Translations under genes and position numbers: made by a program
NCBI RefSeq assembly: GCF_910594005.1
Contig: NC_057818.1
Location: forward strand, 62,260,001-62,324,000
Direction: 5' to 3'
Source: Cervus elaphus
Taxonomy: Eukaryota > Chordata > Mammalia > Artiodactyla > Cervidae
DNA length: 64,000 bases
Notes under the pieces: generated by a model
Databases searched by the model: none
Told to the model about the DNA's origin: nothing
Seen by the model: only the letters and a program-made list of their open reading frames with translations
Shown: positions 20,340 to 32,744 of the stretch, piece after piece
How positions within the stretch are numbered: the first letter of the stretch is position 1
How the letters are laid out: every line of letters starts with the position of its first letter

Positions 20340-21837
20340 ATAAGTAGACCTTGCTATCCTGATGTCCTTAAATCATGGCCATAGTCTGCTCCTGAATCGC
20401 GGAATTAAAAATGGGTGAACAATAGCTGTAAATCAAAGAATCAGCGCTATGGGAAATCCAAGATGGCTGCCTGGCTTTTCCCAGCTCCCTGACAAACCTC
20501 ATTTTTATTTTGATGGGTTAAAGCCTTCCCTGGCTACAGGGTTAATGCCCTCAAAATGAAAAAAATATGTTTCACTGAATAGTAAATTTTTCATTGTTAA
20601 AGTAAGTTTCTAGTTTTCTTAATTAAGGTCTAGTGTCTACCAAGACTCATTTCTGAGATAGTTCCTTGTTATGTTACAGTTCTAAAAGATTCAATTAAGT
20701 TATTATAAAGGACACTAAGTTTGTTTCTAAAGCTAATCTCAGGAAGCAGTCTTCAGATAAAGATGAGATGCTCCATGATGTACAACCAGGAGATTAACAC
20801 CAGGCTTTAGTCATTTAAGAAATGAAGTCAGATGACCTGGGGTATACTGGGCTCTACCTAATGAAAGTTCTTGACTTATCATTCTTACTTATGACCTTCC
20901 TAATAACTGCCAGCTATAGCTATATTATTTTCTATATTGCTTGTTTCAGATTGTTTCTTATGTTACTCAATATGTGACTGAGCCTGTGATGAAATGCTGA
21001 TATGCAGTTCCAGATGAGATCAATGATTGTAATTATGTAACACTAGATATGGGAAGAAGCAAGAACAGGGAATGTTTTCCTGTACCAAGAGGCTAGTAAG
21101 ACAGGTATGGTCCAGAGATTTTGCTACTCACAAGGCCTGCTCTAGAAACAGCACACTGAGTGGCCTATCAATGGAATCTTCCCTAGACCTGGGAATGAGC
21201 CTTCCCAGTGCCGCGGGACACAATGGCCAAGACGTGCCCCCAAAGCATGGTCAAATATGTGGCTACAAAGGGGCCCTGCGGACTGGACTCTGCCAGCTGT
21301 CTCTACAAAGAGGACATCATGACCATTTCAAGTTGCCGACCTTCAACAGCCCCAAAAGGAGTTCAGAGTAGAGATCAGAAAGAAGGCACTCTGAGCTCTG
21401 AGAAAAACCCAGAAGAACTGGCCTTCTGATAGTCAGATAGTTTCAGGTAAAGATTTTATGAGCCCAAATTCTTGCTTCTTCTCGTACCTAGAGAAACACT
21501 AACGTGACGAACCAATGTCCAGTTCTGGTTCTCCTGGCTGCCCATGAGCAGCTTTTCTACTTCTTTTCATCTTTGGGCCATGTACCTTTAACTTTCTTGT
21601 AAAGTTTGTTTCTTTTAAAATACCACACATTTCAAAGTGGTCGTGCAAGAATATTTCCTGACCAACACCTAGAAAATGCTGAAACAAGTCACCTTATCAT
21701 TCCATGGGCTCTCATCGCCCTCCAGAAATGCACGCTAACAGACTAGGAAAAGGGAACTCAGATTCCAATGGCACCCCTGCTCAGCCTGAAGAAGCCAGAG
21801 CGGCTATCGCCCCTTTCTCCTTGAAACTGGAATCCCT
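20340..21837. other. Unit B intron segment without recognised content
   Basis: Unit A has no counterpart for most of this stretch. I see short chance ORFs only. It may be the interior of an old LTR element whose LTR lies at 21838-22380, but I could not identify gag, pol or env residues. Confidence 0.35.
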
Positions 21838-22380
21838 AATGTGTGAGAAGAGAAATGGGTAGATAGTTAGACATGTGCAAGGTATTAACAGGGGCCAAAG
21901 AATTGGCCTTAAAAATAAAGTGAGGGAGGTATGTGGTGACCCACGGACTAAAGAGTAGATAAAACCAAGGAGGGTCTTGGAACGCAGGGATGGAAAAACA
22001 AGACCCTTAGCAACTTTCTTGCCCCATGCTGGAACTATTGATGGATTGCAGGTCCTTCTGAGCAGCATAAACTGTCTCCTCTCCTACCCCATAAGGAGAA
22101 TGTATTTTTCTTTTTCTTTTTCTTGGGGGGCAGAATCTATTTTTCTTACTCTGCCCCCCACCTAGTATATGTGCCTCATCCATTCAGCAAATGATCCACA
22201 AGACCCCTATCCCACTCCTTGTACCCTGGCTATGAAAGTGGACTGAGGACCCCTGTTCAACATCCGTTCTCATTTGAGCTGGCCTGCTGTTCTAACAGCG
22301 TCCCCCATTCTAATAAACTTGACTTCCCTCTCATTTTGTCTCATGTCTGGAATTTCTTTTCCAACCCGAGCCTAGACCAA
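21838..22380 (+). mobile_element. Probable solo or 3' LTR in unit B intron
   Basis: It begins TGTGTGAGAAGAG and has a C-rich stretch. A TATA-like 'gctatgaaagtgg' lies before AATAAA at 22312-22317, followed by a T-rich U5-like end. The ends and target duplication are not clear. It is absent from units A and D. Confidence 0.45.
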
Positions 22381-22919
22381 GAGAAGGGTTACTATCCTAT
22401 TAGACTTGTTAAAATCTGTAAAACAGTTACAGTTCCAACTTAAGTATGAATTCTTACCTTACTATTCTATTTCATTGAGGTTCAAAATCGTCATTCATCA
22501 AGCAGAATTTTCAACATTGCTAACTCAAATAACCTTGCTAAAAATGTGGCCCTTTGGCCCCACTTCAGAACTCTTGGCTCAGATACACTTTAAAAAATGT
22601 TTTTAATGTTTCTTTGATAAACAATTTATCCTATGTCACACGAGTAGAACACTGAAAAATAAATCTACTAATGTTGCCCTGATGATTTTATAATTTTTCT
22701 TTCAGATGAGAATAGTTTCTCTAATGGCTTGTGGATCATAACTCATCCTCTTTTCTTCACATTAAAATTGGGCAGAAAGGATTATTGTGTAAAAAATATA
22801 TTTTGTAATACCAGCCAAACCACTACTTCACGACTAGGTCTCTGAACTTGCTGTTTTCATCCTGGGTCACATAAGGAAGTCTTCCCACGGCCCCATGCCC
22901 TCTGTACTTTGTATTTCAG

Positions 22920-23046
22920 GGACGGCTGACCTTCCGGGATGTGGCCATAGACTTCACTCAAGAGGAGTGGGAATGCCTGGACCTCGGTCAGTGGGACTTG
23001 TATAGGGACGTGATGTTAGAGACCTATGGGAACCTGGCCTCCTTGG
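22920..23046 (+). CDS. Unit B KRAB-A exon
   Basis: A 127-nt exon between gtatttcag and gtgagg, fully open: GRLTFRDVAIDFTQEEWECL and then DLGQWDLYRDVMLETYGN. It is closer to the KRAB consensus than unit A (FRDV, LYRDV). It joins in frame to MAASQ upstream. Confidence 0.85.
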
Positions 23047-23536
23047 GTGAGGATAACTGCCTTCCAGAATCAGTTACCTACCCACTAGGTTTTGGTTCCT
23101 TCATTTCAAGAATGTCTTCCGAAATTTTCTGCTTCCCACAGTAGTTCCAGATCTCTGCTTTCTAGGGGAAATGAGTATCTGTGAGTTTAGAAAGAAAGGC
23201 TTCGTGATTTGTTATGCTGGTGATGGTTTTCTTCCTTGATGTACTCCGCCTCCTTCATTCTAGGTTAGTGGTAATTGTGTAAGTTCTGTGGTATTAAATA
23301 GTTGCACACTCTCTTCATTTCACATTGATACCATTTACTTTTGCCTTAGTACTACTTGACCAGAATCTCAGGATCTGATAGATAGGTGTTTGTTAGTATT
23401 GTATAGCGGCTTTGAATAAAGTATTTCCGGATACCGTTTTCTAGAACAAAATGCGTTCTCGTCTCACCTGAATACATATTGGATTCGATACTGATGAATC
23501 TCTAACAACACAAAGTTTCCTTTCTCTGATCAACAG

Positions 23537-23629
23537 GGCTTGTCTCTAAGCTGGACCTGGTCGCCTTTCTGGAGCAACTGAAGGATCCCAGGAATATAAG
23601 GAAAATGGAGACAACAGCCATTTACCCAG
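23537..23629 (+). CDS. Unit B KRAB-B exon
   Basis: A 93-nt open exon between caacag and gtaggt, encoding LVSKLDLVAFLEQLKDPRNI and then RKMETTAIYPG. It joins in frame with the start of the final exon at 28751. Confidence 0.85.
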
Positions 23630-24424
23630 GTAGGTATGAATGGACAGAGATGATGACTCAGGTGAGTGGTCCAAGGAGCAGCGAGGAACTCATCCTTCGT
23701 CACATGGCTTTGGAAGATTTGCTTCAATGGAAATGGTTTTTGAAAACCTGGGTTTGTGTCTGCCACTGTCCTAGAAATGTGTCACCTGCCCCATTCTGTC
23801 TCTTAAATCATTCATGAATTTATCTCCAGCGATTAGTTTTCTCCACCACAGTGTGAACTAAAAGTCTCCTCTTGGCTTGTGACAAACTGCATTCATTCGT
23901 TGCTCTTCCATTGCTTGGGGGCCCTAGGAAAACTCTGCCAATTTCTGAGTAAATATGTGACACTCCTTTTCAACTTTCCTTCTACCTCTAGACAGAAATG
24001 TGTGTGTGTGAGTGGAGTGGTAAACAAACTACCAAACTTCTAGGAATACTGGGGATGGGTTTTTGTCCTCTGGTTTATAATTTCCTATCCACTGGGAATG
24101 ACACATAGGACCTTCTATATAAATTTCAAATTTAAGTAATTTTTCACTGCAGAAAACAAAACCTCATAAAAATGAAAGAATGAACATCTCAGGTTGACTT
24201 CAAAGTTTCTCTTTCACTTATATGATCTCATATTAAATATCTTAAGTGTATTTGCCCTAATTCTACCTTGCTAAAATACTTTATTACATTCTATTACCTC
24301 ATAGAATTTTAAAATAAATTGGCATAAACTCTTACCACATGTTCCACTATATTATTAATAGTTGATTCAAACTATGACAATTTTTAGGTTATATAAAGAA
24401 ATCTTTTTTAAAAGTTCTAATTGG

Positions 24425-24590
24425 GGGACTTCCCTGGTGGTCCAGTGGCTAAGACTCTGTGCTCCCAATGCAGGGGGCCAGGGTTCAATCCCTGGTCAGG
24501 GAACTTGATCCTACATGCTGCAGCTAAGGCCGGGAACAGCCAAATAAATAAATAAAATAAATAAATATATTAAAAAAAATAAAATAAAAT
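24425..24590 (+). mobile_element. tRNA-derived SINE, unit B specific
   Basis: The element starts 'gggacttccctggtggtcca' and ends in AAATA-rich tail. A perfect 15-nt target duplication AAAAGTTCTAATTGG flanks it (24410-24424 and 24591-24605). Unit A has the single empty copy near 8101-8115. Confidence 0.92.
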
Positions 24591-24664
24591 AAAAGTTCTA
24601 ATTGGAATATAGCTGTTTTCCAATTTTGTACTCCTTTACAGCAAAGAGAATCAATCATATATAT

Positions 24665-26660
24665 CAGTCAGTTCAGTTCAGTTGCTCAGTCGAGTCTGAC
24701 TCTGCAATCCATGGTCTGCAGCACGCCAGGCTTCCGTGTCCATCATCAACTCCCAGAGCCTGCTCAAACTCTTGGCCATCGAGTCAGTGGTGCCATCCAG
24801 CCATCTCATCCTCTGTCATCCCCTTCTCTCATCTTCAGTCTTTCCCAGCATCAGGGTCTTTTTCAGTGAGTCAGTTCTTCGCATCAGGTGGCCAGAGCAT
24901 TAGAGCTTCAGCATCAGTCCTTCCAATGAATATTCAGAACCTATTTCCTTTAGGATGGAGTGGTGTGATCTTCTTGCAGCCCAAGAGACTCTCAAGAGTC
25001 TTCTCCAACACCACAGTTCAAAAGCATTAATTCTTTGGCACTCAGCGTTCTTCATGGTCCAACTCTCACATCCACACATGACTACTGGAAAAACCATAGC
25101 TTTGACTAGACGACCCTCTGTCAGCAAATAATGTTTCTGCTTTTAATATGCTGCCTGCTTTGGTCATAGCTTTTCTTCCAAGGAGCAAGCGTCTTTTACT
25201 TTCATGGCTGTAGTCACCATCTGCAGTGACTTTTGGAACCCAGAAAATAAAGTCAGTGCTTTCACTGTTTCTCCTGCCGATTGCCATGAAATGACCTGAC
25301 TGGTGCCATGATCTTCATTTTGTGAAGGCTGAGTTTTTCAGCGTTTTCACCGTCTTCTTTCAGTTTCATCAACAGACTCCTCAGTTCCTCTTCGCTTTCT
25401 GCTACAAGGGGGGTATCATCTGTACATCTGAGATTATGAATATTTCTCCCTGAAATCTTGATTCCAATTAGTGCTTCATCCAACCTGATATGTTGCATGA
25501 CGTACTGTGCATATAAGTTGAATAAGCAGGGTGACAATGTACAGCCTTGACGTACTCCTTTCCCAATTTGGAATCAGTCCATTGTCACATGTCCAGTTCT
25601 CACTGTTGCTTCTTGACACGCATACAGATTTCTCAGGAGGCAGGTAAGGGAGTCTGGTTTTCCCCTCTCTTTAAGAATTTTCCACAGTTTCTTTCTTTTT
25701 TTTTTTTTTAATATTTATTTGGCTGCATTGGGTCTTAGTTGCAGCATGTGGGATCCCTCACTGCAGTGCACGGGCGTCTCTAGTTGTGGTCTGTGGTCTT
25801 CTCTTTAGTTGTGCACAGGCTTAGTTTCCCCGATTTATGTGGGGTCTTAGTGCCCTGACCAGGGATCGAACCTGAGTCACCTGCATTGGAAGGTGAATTC
25901 TTAACCACTGAACCACCAGGGAAATCCCCCACAGTTTCTTGTGATCCTCACATTCAAAGATGTGGGGTAGCCAAAAAAGATGTAGTTGCTTTTCCAGAAC
26001 TCTCTTGCTTTTTATATGATCCAAAGGATGTTGGCAATTTGATCTCTGGTTCCCCTGACGTTTCTAAATCCAGTTTGAACATATGGAAGCTCTCAGTTCA
26101 CGTACTGTTAAAGCCTTGCTAGGAAAATGTTTGAGCCTTTATTATTGTTTGAAATGAGGGAAACTGTGTAGTAGCTTGAGCATTCCTTGGCATTGTCTTT
26201 CTTTGTGATTGGCATGTAAACTGACCTTTCCCAGTCCTGTGTCCACTGCTGAGTTTTCAACATTTGCTGGCTTATCTAGTGCAGAACTTTAGCATTATCA
26301 TCTTTTAGGACCTGAAATAGGTCAGCTGGAGTTCCATCACCTCCACTAGCTTTGTTGGTCATCATGCCTTCTAAGTCCTACTTGACTTTGGATGCCAGGA
26401 TGTCTGTTCCTAGGTGAGTGATCACACCATCGTGGTAATCTCGGTCATTAAGATCTTTTTTGTATAGTTCTTCCATGTATTCTTGCCAACTTCTCTTAAT
26501 ATCTTCTGCTGCTTTTAGGTCCAACCCGTTTCTGTCCTTTATTGTTCCCATCTTTGTTTGAAATATTCCTGGTACCTCTAATTTTCTTAAAGAGATCTCT
26601 AGTCTTTACCGTTGTATTGATTTCCTTCCCATTTAGGTCTCCACAGAGCAATGAGTAGAG
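24665..26660 (-). mobile_element. BovB LINE in unit B intron
   Basis: Orthologous to 8172-9935 in unit A. Minus-strand RT pieces such as CLFNLYAQYVMQHIRLDEAL and ESEEELRSLLMKLKEDGE are visible. It carries a nested SINE at 25694-25928. Confidence 0.88.
25694..25928 (-). mobile_element. SINE nested in the unit B BovB
   Basis: Poly-T start, 'atatttatttggctgcattg' and the terminal 'accaccagggaaatccc'. A 12-nt target duplication CCACAGTTTCTT flanks it (25682-25693 and 25929-25940). Unit A is empty at about 9190. Confidence 0.9.
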
Positions 26661-26944
26661 TTCCCTCTTTCAGTCATAGTTTTAAAGTCTCTCTTATTTA
26701 ATTTCTTAAAACTAGTAGTTTATTAAGTTTATCTTATTTGTATTCAGCTTCGTTGACAATGTCTTATGTGTCCTCAGTTTCTGATTAATTCTTTATCACT
26801 ATCATTTCTGACTTTTAGATTGAAACATCTAATAGACCATTCTCAGAAACTTGTGTGGCAAGAAGTGGATTTAAGAATTATTAGGCACCTAGGATTTGTG
26901 AAAGTGTTTAGTGTCTCCACTTAAGATGACTAAAAGCAGGAAGT

Positions 26945-28600
26945 AATCATTAGATTGCCTATCACCTCTGAATTCAGTGGTGCTTCGAGGTTTTTATCTT
27001 GTTTCTTCCCCTATAACCTATGTCTTTGCCATCTCAGTTTGTCCAGCATTCTGTTTGTGGTCTCTCTTTTGAAGGCTACAGGAACCTAGTTAGCCTTCCT
27101 TCTGGTGTCTGCACCTTGGTGGGTGAGGTTGGTCCCGAGGTTTGTGCCCTCATCCTCTCTTGATCTGGGCTTTGATTGCTGTTAACCATGACCAGAGCCT
27201 GCTGTGGATATTCAGGGCTGTTTCTCCATTGTTCTGTGGTTGTTACTGCCCTCTCTCTGGTGGTGCCTGCTCCGTGCATGGTGGAATAGAGCCCCCAGGC
27301 CTGAATCTTAGTTGTGATTCTGATCTGTGGTGCGAGGCAGGTGGGACTGGAGCACCCGCACATGGAGAAAAGTCGCTGAGTATTACTCCTCTGGGGATGT
27401 TCACTCAGGGTGTGCTCTGGTTCCCCTCCCATGCGTTCTGCAGGCTCTCATGTGATGTAGTGTAGGCACTGCTCTTTGCCCCACCTTAACCATGGGCATG
27501 ATGGCACATGGCCCTGGATGTTCGCAGATGTTGTTTTCACAAGGTCACCGGCATAGATTCAGTGAAGTCAGGTCCTGGGGTTGCATTCAGCGTGGAGCTG
27601 GACCTGCTGTGGTGCTCTGGGGCAGCTCAGGCTCTGTTCTGGCCCAGCCCCCTTGTGTGGGAGCCCACAGAGTCTACAGCAGCTAGAGCTGCCCCTGCCT
27701 TGACTGAGAGAGCGCTGGTAGGTGATTCAGATGCTCTGTAGGGGCTGAGGTTACTCAGCCGGCTGTGGGTGTGAGACCGTGGCTTCTGTTGCTGCAGGGA
27801 GAGGTGTCAGCTTTTCTTGTTCATCCCTGGGGCTCAGCTGTGCTTTCAGCTCCATCTGAGCGTGTGGGCAACTCACAGGTGTCTTCTGCCAAGCTGCCCC
27901 AGCACGCAGGAGTCTGCTGATTGTGGAGGAGGTCGATGGGGGAGGCCGTGGCTGGGGGCTCAAAAGACCTACATGGGTGGAGTTCTTCATAGTCCCTTGC
28001 AAGGACAAGCTGGCACAAAGGACAAGGAGTGCAATGGGCTTCTTCTTTGGGCATCAGTCACCAATGGCACTCTGCTCTATGGCGGCTCAGGCTTCCAACT
28101 GAAGCATCCCACTTGTAGAGCTCCGCCCTCACCCCATCCCTTCATGATGTTTCCTCATAGCCAACTGCAGTCCTCTGCTGCGTCTGCTCTCCAGAACCCA
28201 CATTCCCGCACCCAGCCCTTGTCTGCAGCGGTGGACACCCTCTCAGGCTGGGTGGGCAGGGCAGGGTCAGGACCCCGTGTGCAGGTCTCTCTCTGTCCTG
28301 CTGCCACAGGCTGGTTGCCGTGTTCTCTTCCCACAGAGAATGAGGCTCTCCTTCTGTCCAAACTGAGCTCCCCTAGTGAGGGGCTTCCCCAGATATGGAG
28401 ACCTCTTCTGACTTTATCTCCCCCAGGATTGCAGGCCCCAACACACTTCCTCTCCTCTTCCTTTTCCTTCTTCTTTCTTTTATCCTACCTGGCGCAGCAG
28501 GAATCTTTCTTGTTTTTTTTTAGATTTCGAGGGGCCTCTGCTAGTGCTTAGCAGGGCTCTGTGAGAATTGTTCCATTTCTCATTCATTTGGGCAGAGATG
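26945..28600 (-). mobile_element. L1 5' UTR and ORF1 start, antisense in unit B
   Basis: Orthologue of 10205-11900. The first 1 kb is almost identical to unit A. The + strand open frame at 27817-28551 is a shadow of the GC-rich UTR and not a gene. Confidence 0.65.
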
Positions 28601-29070
28601 ATCTCCACGTCTGCCTAAACCACTGGTATCTTGATCCTTCTGTCTCCATTTTATTTTTAAACTAGCTACTGGTCATCAATTTTCTCTAAATCTTTAAAGA
28701 TATTCACTGAGAATAGCAGGTAAAATTACTTGCTATTTGCAATCTTTCAGCTATGACTCCACAAGACATCCAGGATTTGATGCCAAAGAATCCAGCATTA
28801 GAAGATGTATTCCCAAAAGCAAACCTAGGAATATATCAAACATTTCAGCTCAGAAACTTAAATTTAATGAAAGACTGGGAATGTCCGAGAGTATATGAAA
28901 GATGGAGAGTGTGTTTAAGTGGACATAAAGAAATGCAGACAGTTACACAGAATGCGAACATTACTGCAAAAAGAAATCAGCACCATGAGTCAAACTGGGA
29001 AAAACACTGCCTTTAGTCTTCAACATCTTCAGAGAAGTGTAAGTATTTAAGAAAAGATTTCCATCCTTTT

Positions 29071-30294
29071 GTGAAACATACATGTTCTCTGAAAGGAAAT
29101 ATGGAAAATCTGGAAGGTGATCTAATCTCTACTGCAAATACTCATTCAGACAATTCTGAACTTAGGCTTCAACTAAACATACATTCAAGCATGTCTGAAC
29201 ACCTACAATTTAACAATGAGTGGGAAAACTCACAATCTAATGAATTTGAGAGATCCATGACCAGGAGGTCATTATTCTTCCCCCAACAGATATTTTCTCT
29301 GCATTCCAAGATGTATAATATTGATGATAATGGAAGAGTCATAATCCAACCGTCATTGTTCAATACATATTGTGATGTGGTTAATACACAACAACATTGC
29401 ATGTGTAATAAAATGAGTCAGACTTTAAGTAAGAGCTCCAGCTCCAATAATTACAAGAGCATTTCTGGTGGACTGAGAAGGTATTCAGGCAATGAAACTG
29501 GGTATACGGTTGAAGGAGACTCCAACCTTAAGAAACATCAGGGACCCGAATCTTCAAACAAGGAATCTAAAAGTCATAAATATGGAAATACCTTTGATCA
29601 GATGTCAGGTTTTTCTCTTGATAAGAGTACTTGTACTGAAGAGAGGACTTGTACTGAATATTGTAGGGTTTCTAGTCAGTCTTCAGAACTTTTTCCACAG
29701 CACACTGTTCAGATTCCACAGAAAGAAAACAAGTGTAAGATATGTGGGGAAGTCTTTAGTAAGCCATCCAATCTAAATAAACATGGGAAAATTCATACAG
29801 GAAGGAAATATTTCCAATGTACAGAATGTAGCAAAGAGTTTAAACGTCGCTCACATCTTACTGAACATCAGCGAATTCACAGTGGAGAGAAACCTTATAA
29901 ATGTACAGAATGTGGCAAAGCGTTGACTCACAATTCAACTCTTTCTCGTCATTGGCGAATTCATACTGGAGAGAAACATTACAAATGTACAGAATGTGGC
30001 AAAGCCTGTACTTACATTTCAGGTCTTATTCAACATCAGCGAATTCATACTGGAGAGAGACCTTATGAATGTAAAGAATGTAACAAAGCCTTTATTCCGT
30101 GCTCAGAGCTTACTCAACATCAGCGAATTCATACTGGAGAGAAGCCTTACAAATGTAAAGAATGTTATATACTTACCTGGCAGGGGAGATACCATGATCA
30201 CGAAGGTGGTTTTCCCAGAGCGAGGCTTATCCATTGCGCTCCGGATGTGCTGACCCCTGCGATTTCCCCAAATGTGGGAAACTCGACTGCATAA
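29071..30294 (+). pseudogene. Unit B spacer and finger open frame, after the stop and running into U1
   Basis: This open frame of 407 codons is in the same frame as the KRAB part but lies downstream of the TAG at 29014. It has spacer sequence and five finger modules (first CKICGEVFSKPSNLNKHGKI). It then reads 43 residues of U1 retrocopy and stops at 30292-30294. Finger 3 has KAL and finger 4 has KAC where the usual KAF phenylalanine stands. Confidence 0.75.
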
Positions 30295-30332
30295 TTTGTG
30301 GTAGTGGGGGACTGCGTTCGCGCTTTCCCCTG
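30169..30332 (+). pseudogene. RNU1: U1 snRNA retropseudogene inserted in a zinc-finger exon
   Basis: All 164 nt of U1 are present, from the 5' splice-site recognition end (ATACTTACCTGG) to the final CCCCTG. I recall only two differences from the usual mammalian U1. A poly(A) run follows (about 30336-30350). An 11-nt repeat AAAGAATGTTA flanks the insert (30157-30167 and 30349-30359). Tail and target duplication show LINE-mediated reinsertion of U1 RNA. No U1 promoter element (PSE/DSE) travels with it, so transcription as U1 is unlikely. Confidence 0.95.
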
Positions 30333-30360
30333 AATAAAAAAAAAAAAAAAAGAATGTTAG

Positions 30361-30762
30361 AAAGCCTTTCGCCAATGGTCACATCCTACCCAACATCAGC
30401 AGGTCCATACTGGAGAGAGACCTTATAAATGTAAAGAATGTGGCAAAGCCTTTATTAGGAGTTCGGACCTTTCTCAACATCACCGAATTCATACCGGGGA
30501 TAGACGTTATAAATGTACAGAATGTGGCAAGGCCTTTTTTAACGTTTCTAGTCTTACTAAACATCAGCGACTCCATACTGGGGAGAGACCATTTTCATGT
30601 ACTGAATGTGGCAAAGCCTTTGCTTACAACTCAGCACTTATTCAACATCGGCGAATTCATACTGGAAAGAAACCTTATAAATGTACAGAATGTGGCAAAG
30701 CCTTTAGTTGTAGTAGCTATCTCAGTAAGCATCTGAGAAGACACACTGGAGAGAAACCGTAG
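30361..30762 (+). pseudogene. Unit B fingers downstream of the U1 insertion
   Basis: The frame is numerically conserved across the insert. It starts with TAG at 30358-30360, then a module with KAFRQWSHPTQHQQVH, then four full C2H2 modules ending TGEKP and TAG. Without the insert the array would have had about ten fingers. Confidence 0.75.
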
Positions 30763-32232
30763 TAATGGAACAAGTGATGGAAGAGTTTTGCCCTAAACAT
30801 GCATCAGAAAACACAAGAGTTTATGCAAGAAGCCTATAGAAGTGATGTAACAAATATGTAGAGAAGTATTTACTCAAAAGTTAAATTGAAGTAAATATCA
30901 GAGATTGCATACTAGAAGGCATTTCATCAATTTTGTTTTCAGAAGTTTCTCTGAAGGAGAATGACTGTAGGGAGTACTCCATAGTTAAAACACATAGAAA
31001 ATGGATATATTAACATGAATTGTGAGATGAAGGTTGATGGTTAGAAAGTTACAGTTCATAGCAATGTATGTATGCATGTTAATAATGACGTGATTTGAGA
31101 TTATTTGAAGTGAATGTAATTCAGCACTCAAATAATCCATACCATGCCTTCTTTCTAGAGTGGTTGCAAACATAGGTTTTTGATGGTTTATTAAAGGTTA
31201 GCCTTTTTATATTGTGTTGTAACCATTTCTATCTATTCTCCATTAAAAGATGAAGGATACCATGATGTTAAATGGAAAATGACCATCTAAGTGCAGGTGT
31301 TTGTCATTGATGTGAAATATCTGGAGGTTGCCATGATGTAAGTGATCATTTAATCTTTCCATGTTGTGAAGTAAAACAGAAGTTGGTTGTAAGGTTTCAA
31401 TAGTAATATCCTTGATTTGTAAGAACACAATGACAGTTCGCTGCAATATTGATGTATCTTTATAATATCAACACAAGTCATGATTTTTACTTGACCATGT
31501 TGAAATAAAGACAGCTTCTGTGATAACCTAGAAATGTATTAGAAGCCCTTCCTGGAAAAGGCATGGAATTAGTGTATATCATGCTTGCTAAGTGCTTCCT
31601 AGGCCTTTTTGGGTAAGCTGTAAAAATCACAAATCTCACATCATTATATCCAAAAATGAATATCTTTGTCTGTACTTTTGATCCGTATTTAATCGTGGAT
31701 CATACCATGGATTGTAAAAGGTTTTATTTCCACTATGTGTGAAATTAACACATGGTTATTAATAAAAGTGAATGGCTTTTAGTGTTTCAGTTGATTGTAA
31801 TGAATGAATTGTTAACCCACCACCAACAGCAATCTCGCCCACCTTATTTAAGGTGCTAGTGAAGAGATGACGATGAACTATTTGGCAGCACAGAGAGATG
31901 GCATATGTGGAAATTAGTTTACTCACTGGCTTTAAATTTCTCATAATTTCAGATATATTCCATCATTTCTATGTTGTATCTCCTCTCCCATGTTGTAACT
32001 ACTTGGACCCTGTGATGGTTCTAATAAGAAACAGTATACAGAGTCCTGTTGAGAGCTTCCCTGAACTGCTCCATGCTGTTGCTGCCTCAGCGTCTGTCTG
32101 GGGAGCAGGCAGCCTGCAGGTCCTTGAACTCACACCAGCCAGTCCTGTGAGCACCTGCACTAGATGACCCCCTTCCTTGAGATCAGCAGTCTTGCTGAAC
32201 CCCAGGGTCTTTTCACAGGCCCCTGTTCAATC
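30763..32232 (+). other. Unit B 3' flank
   Basis: Homologous to 50012-51470 (D) and, inverted, to about 56330-57379 (E). It has ATTAAA near 31190 and AATAAA near 31503, either of which could end a unit B transcript. I see no gene. Confidence 0.6.
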
Positions 32233-32236
32233 ACAC

Positions 32237-32744
32237 TGAGAGAGTCAATTTCTAGGCGGGTTGATAAGTCCAGGGGTAGCCAAGGAGATAGGGGTCTGGA
32301 ATTCTCAAGGAGGAAGAAAAAACAAACGTGTCCCCCCCCCCCCCCCCCCCCCCACACACACACACATTCCTTAGGATTATGTAACAAATTATCCTGCTTG
32401 AAGGCAGTCTCTGGAAAAAAACTATCTGGCTAATCCTGTTGTCTTAAAATGTAAATTATGGGAGTGTGTCCAGTGAGGTCTTTACAACCTGCAGACATTC
32501 TTGTGATTCACTGTAATAATTAATTAAAAGTATACAAGTCCTTTGCTAACACTACTGAGGGGGCACTCTTTCTGTCCCCTTCTGATGTCTATGTCAGAAG
32601 CTTTCTCTATCTCTTTTATACTTTAATAAAACTTTATTACACAAAAACTCTGAGTGATCAAGCCTCATCTCTGGCTCCAGATTGAATTCTTCTCCTCAAG
32701 AGACTAAGAGTCCAGGTGTCTTATGCTTGAGCAGCAACCTTTCA
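32237..32744 (+). mobile_element. Solo LTR of the ERV family, with ACAC target duplication
   Basis: Starts TGAGAGAGTC and ends CAACCTTTCA. ACAC lies on both sides (32233-32236 and 32745-32748). It contains a run of 22 C (32332-32353) joined to a CA repeat. The unit D 3' flank has the same insertion, truncated, at 51471-51580. Confidence 0.88.

Larger units (their letters stand above)
19147..30762 (+). pseudogene. KZNF unit B: intact KRAB exons, interrupted finger exon
   Basis: Exons are 19147-19161 (MAASQ), 22920-23046 (KRAB-A), 23537-23629 (KRAB-B) and 28751-30762. All splice sites are consensus. KRAB-A has intact DV, EEW and MLE motifs. The last exon starts MTPQDIQDLMPKNP and then meets a TAG at 29014-29016, where unit A has CAG. 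The same frame continues open after the TAG through the spacer and five full fingers to the U1 insertion near 30168, and then through more finger modules to a TAG at 30760. As a zinc-finger gene it is broken. Because the TAG is in the last exon, a 166-residue KRAB-only protein could be made. Differences from unit A are otherwise modest, so loss looks recent. Confidence 0.85.

Noticed and set aside
27817..28551. A 244-codon open frame in unit B
   Set aside because: It lies in the GC-rich antisense L1 5' UTR, is not conserved as a frame in unit A or E, and has no recognisable domain.
30169..30332. A functional U1 gene
   Set aside because: It has a poly(A) tail and target duplication, and lies in coding sequence without snRNA promoter elements, so it is a retrocopy.
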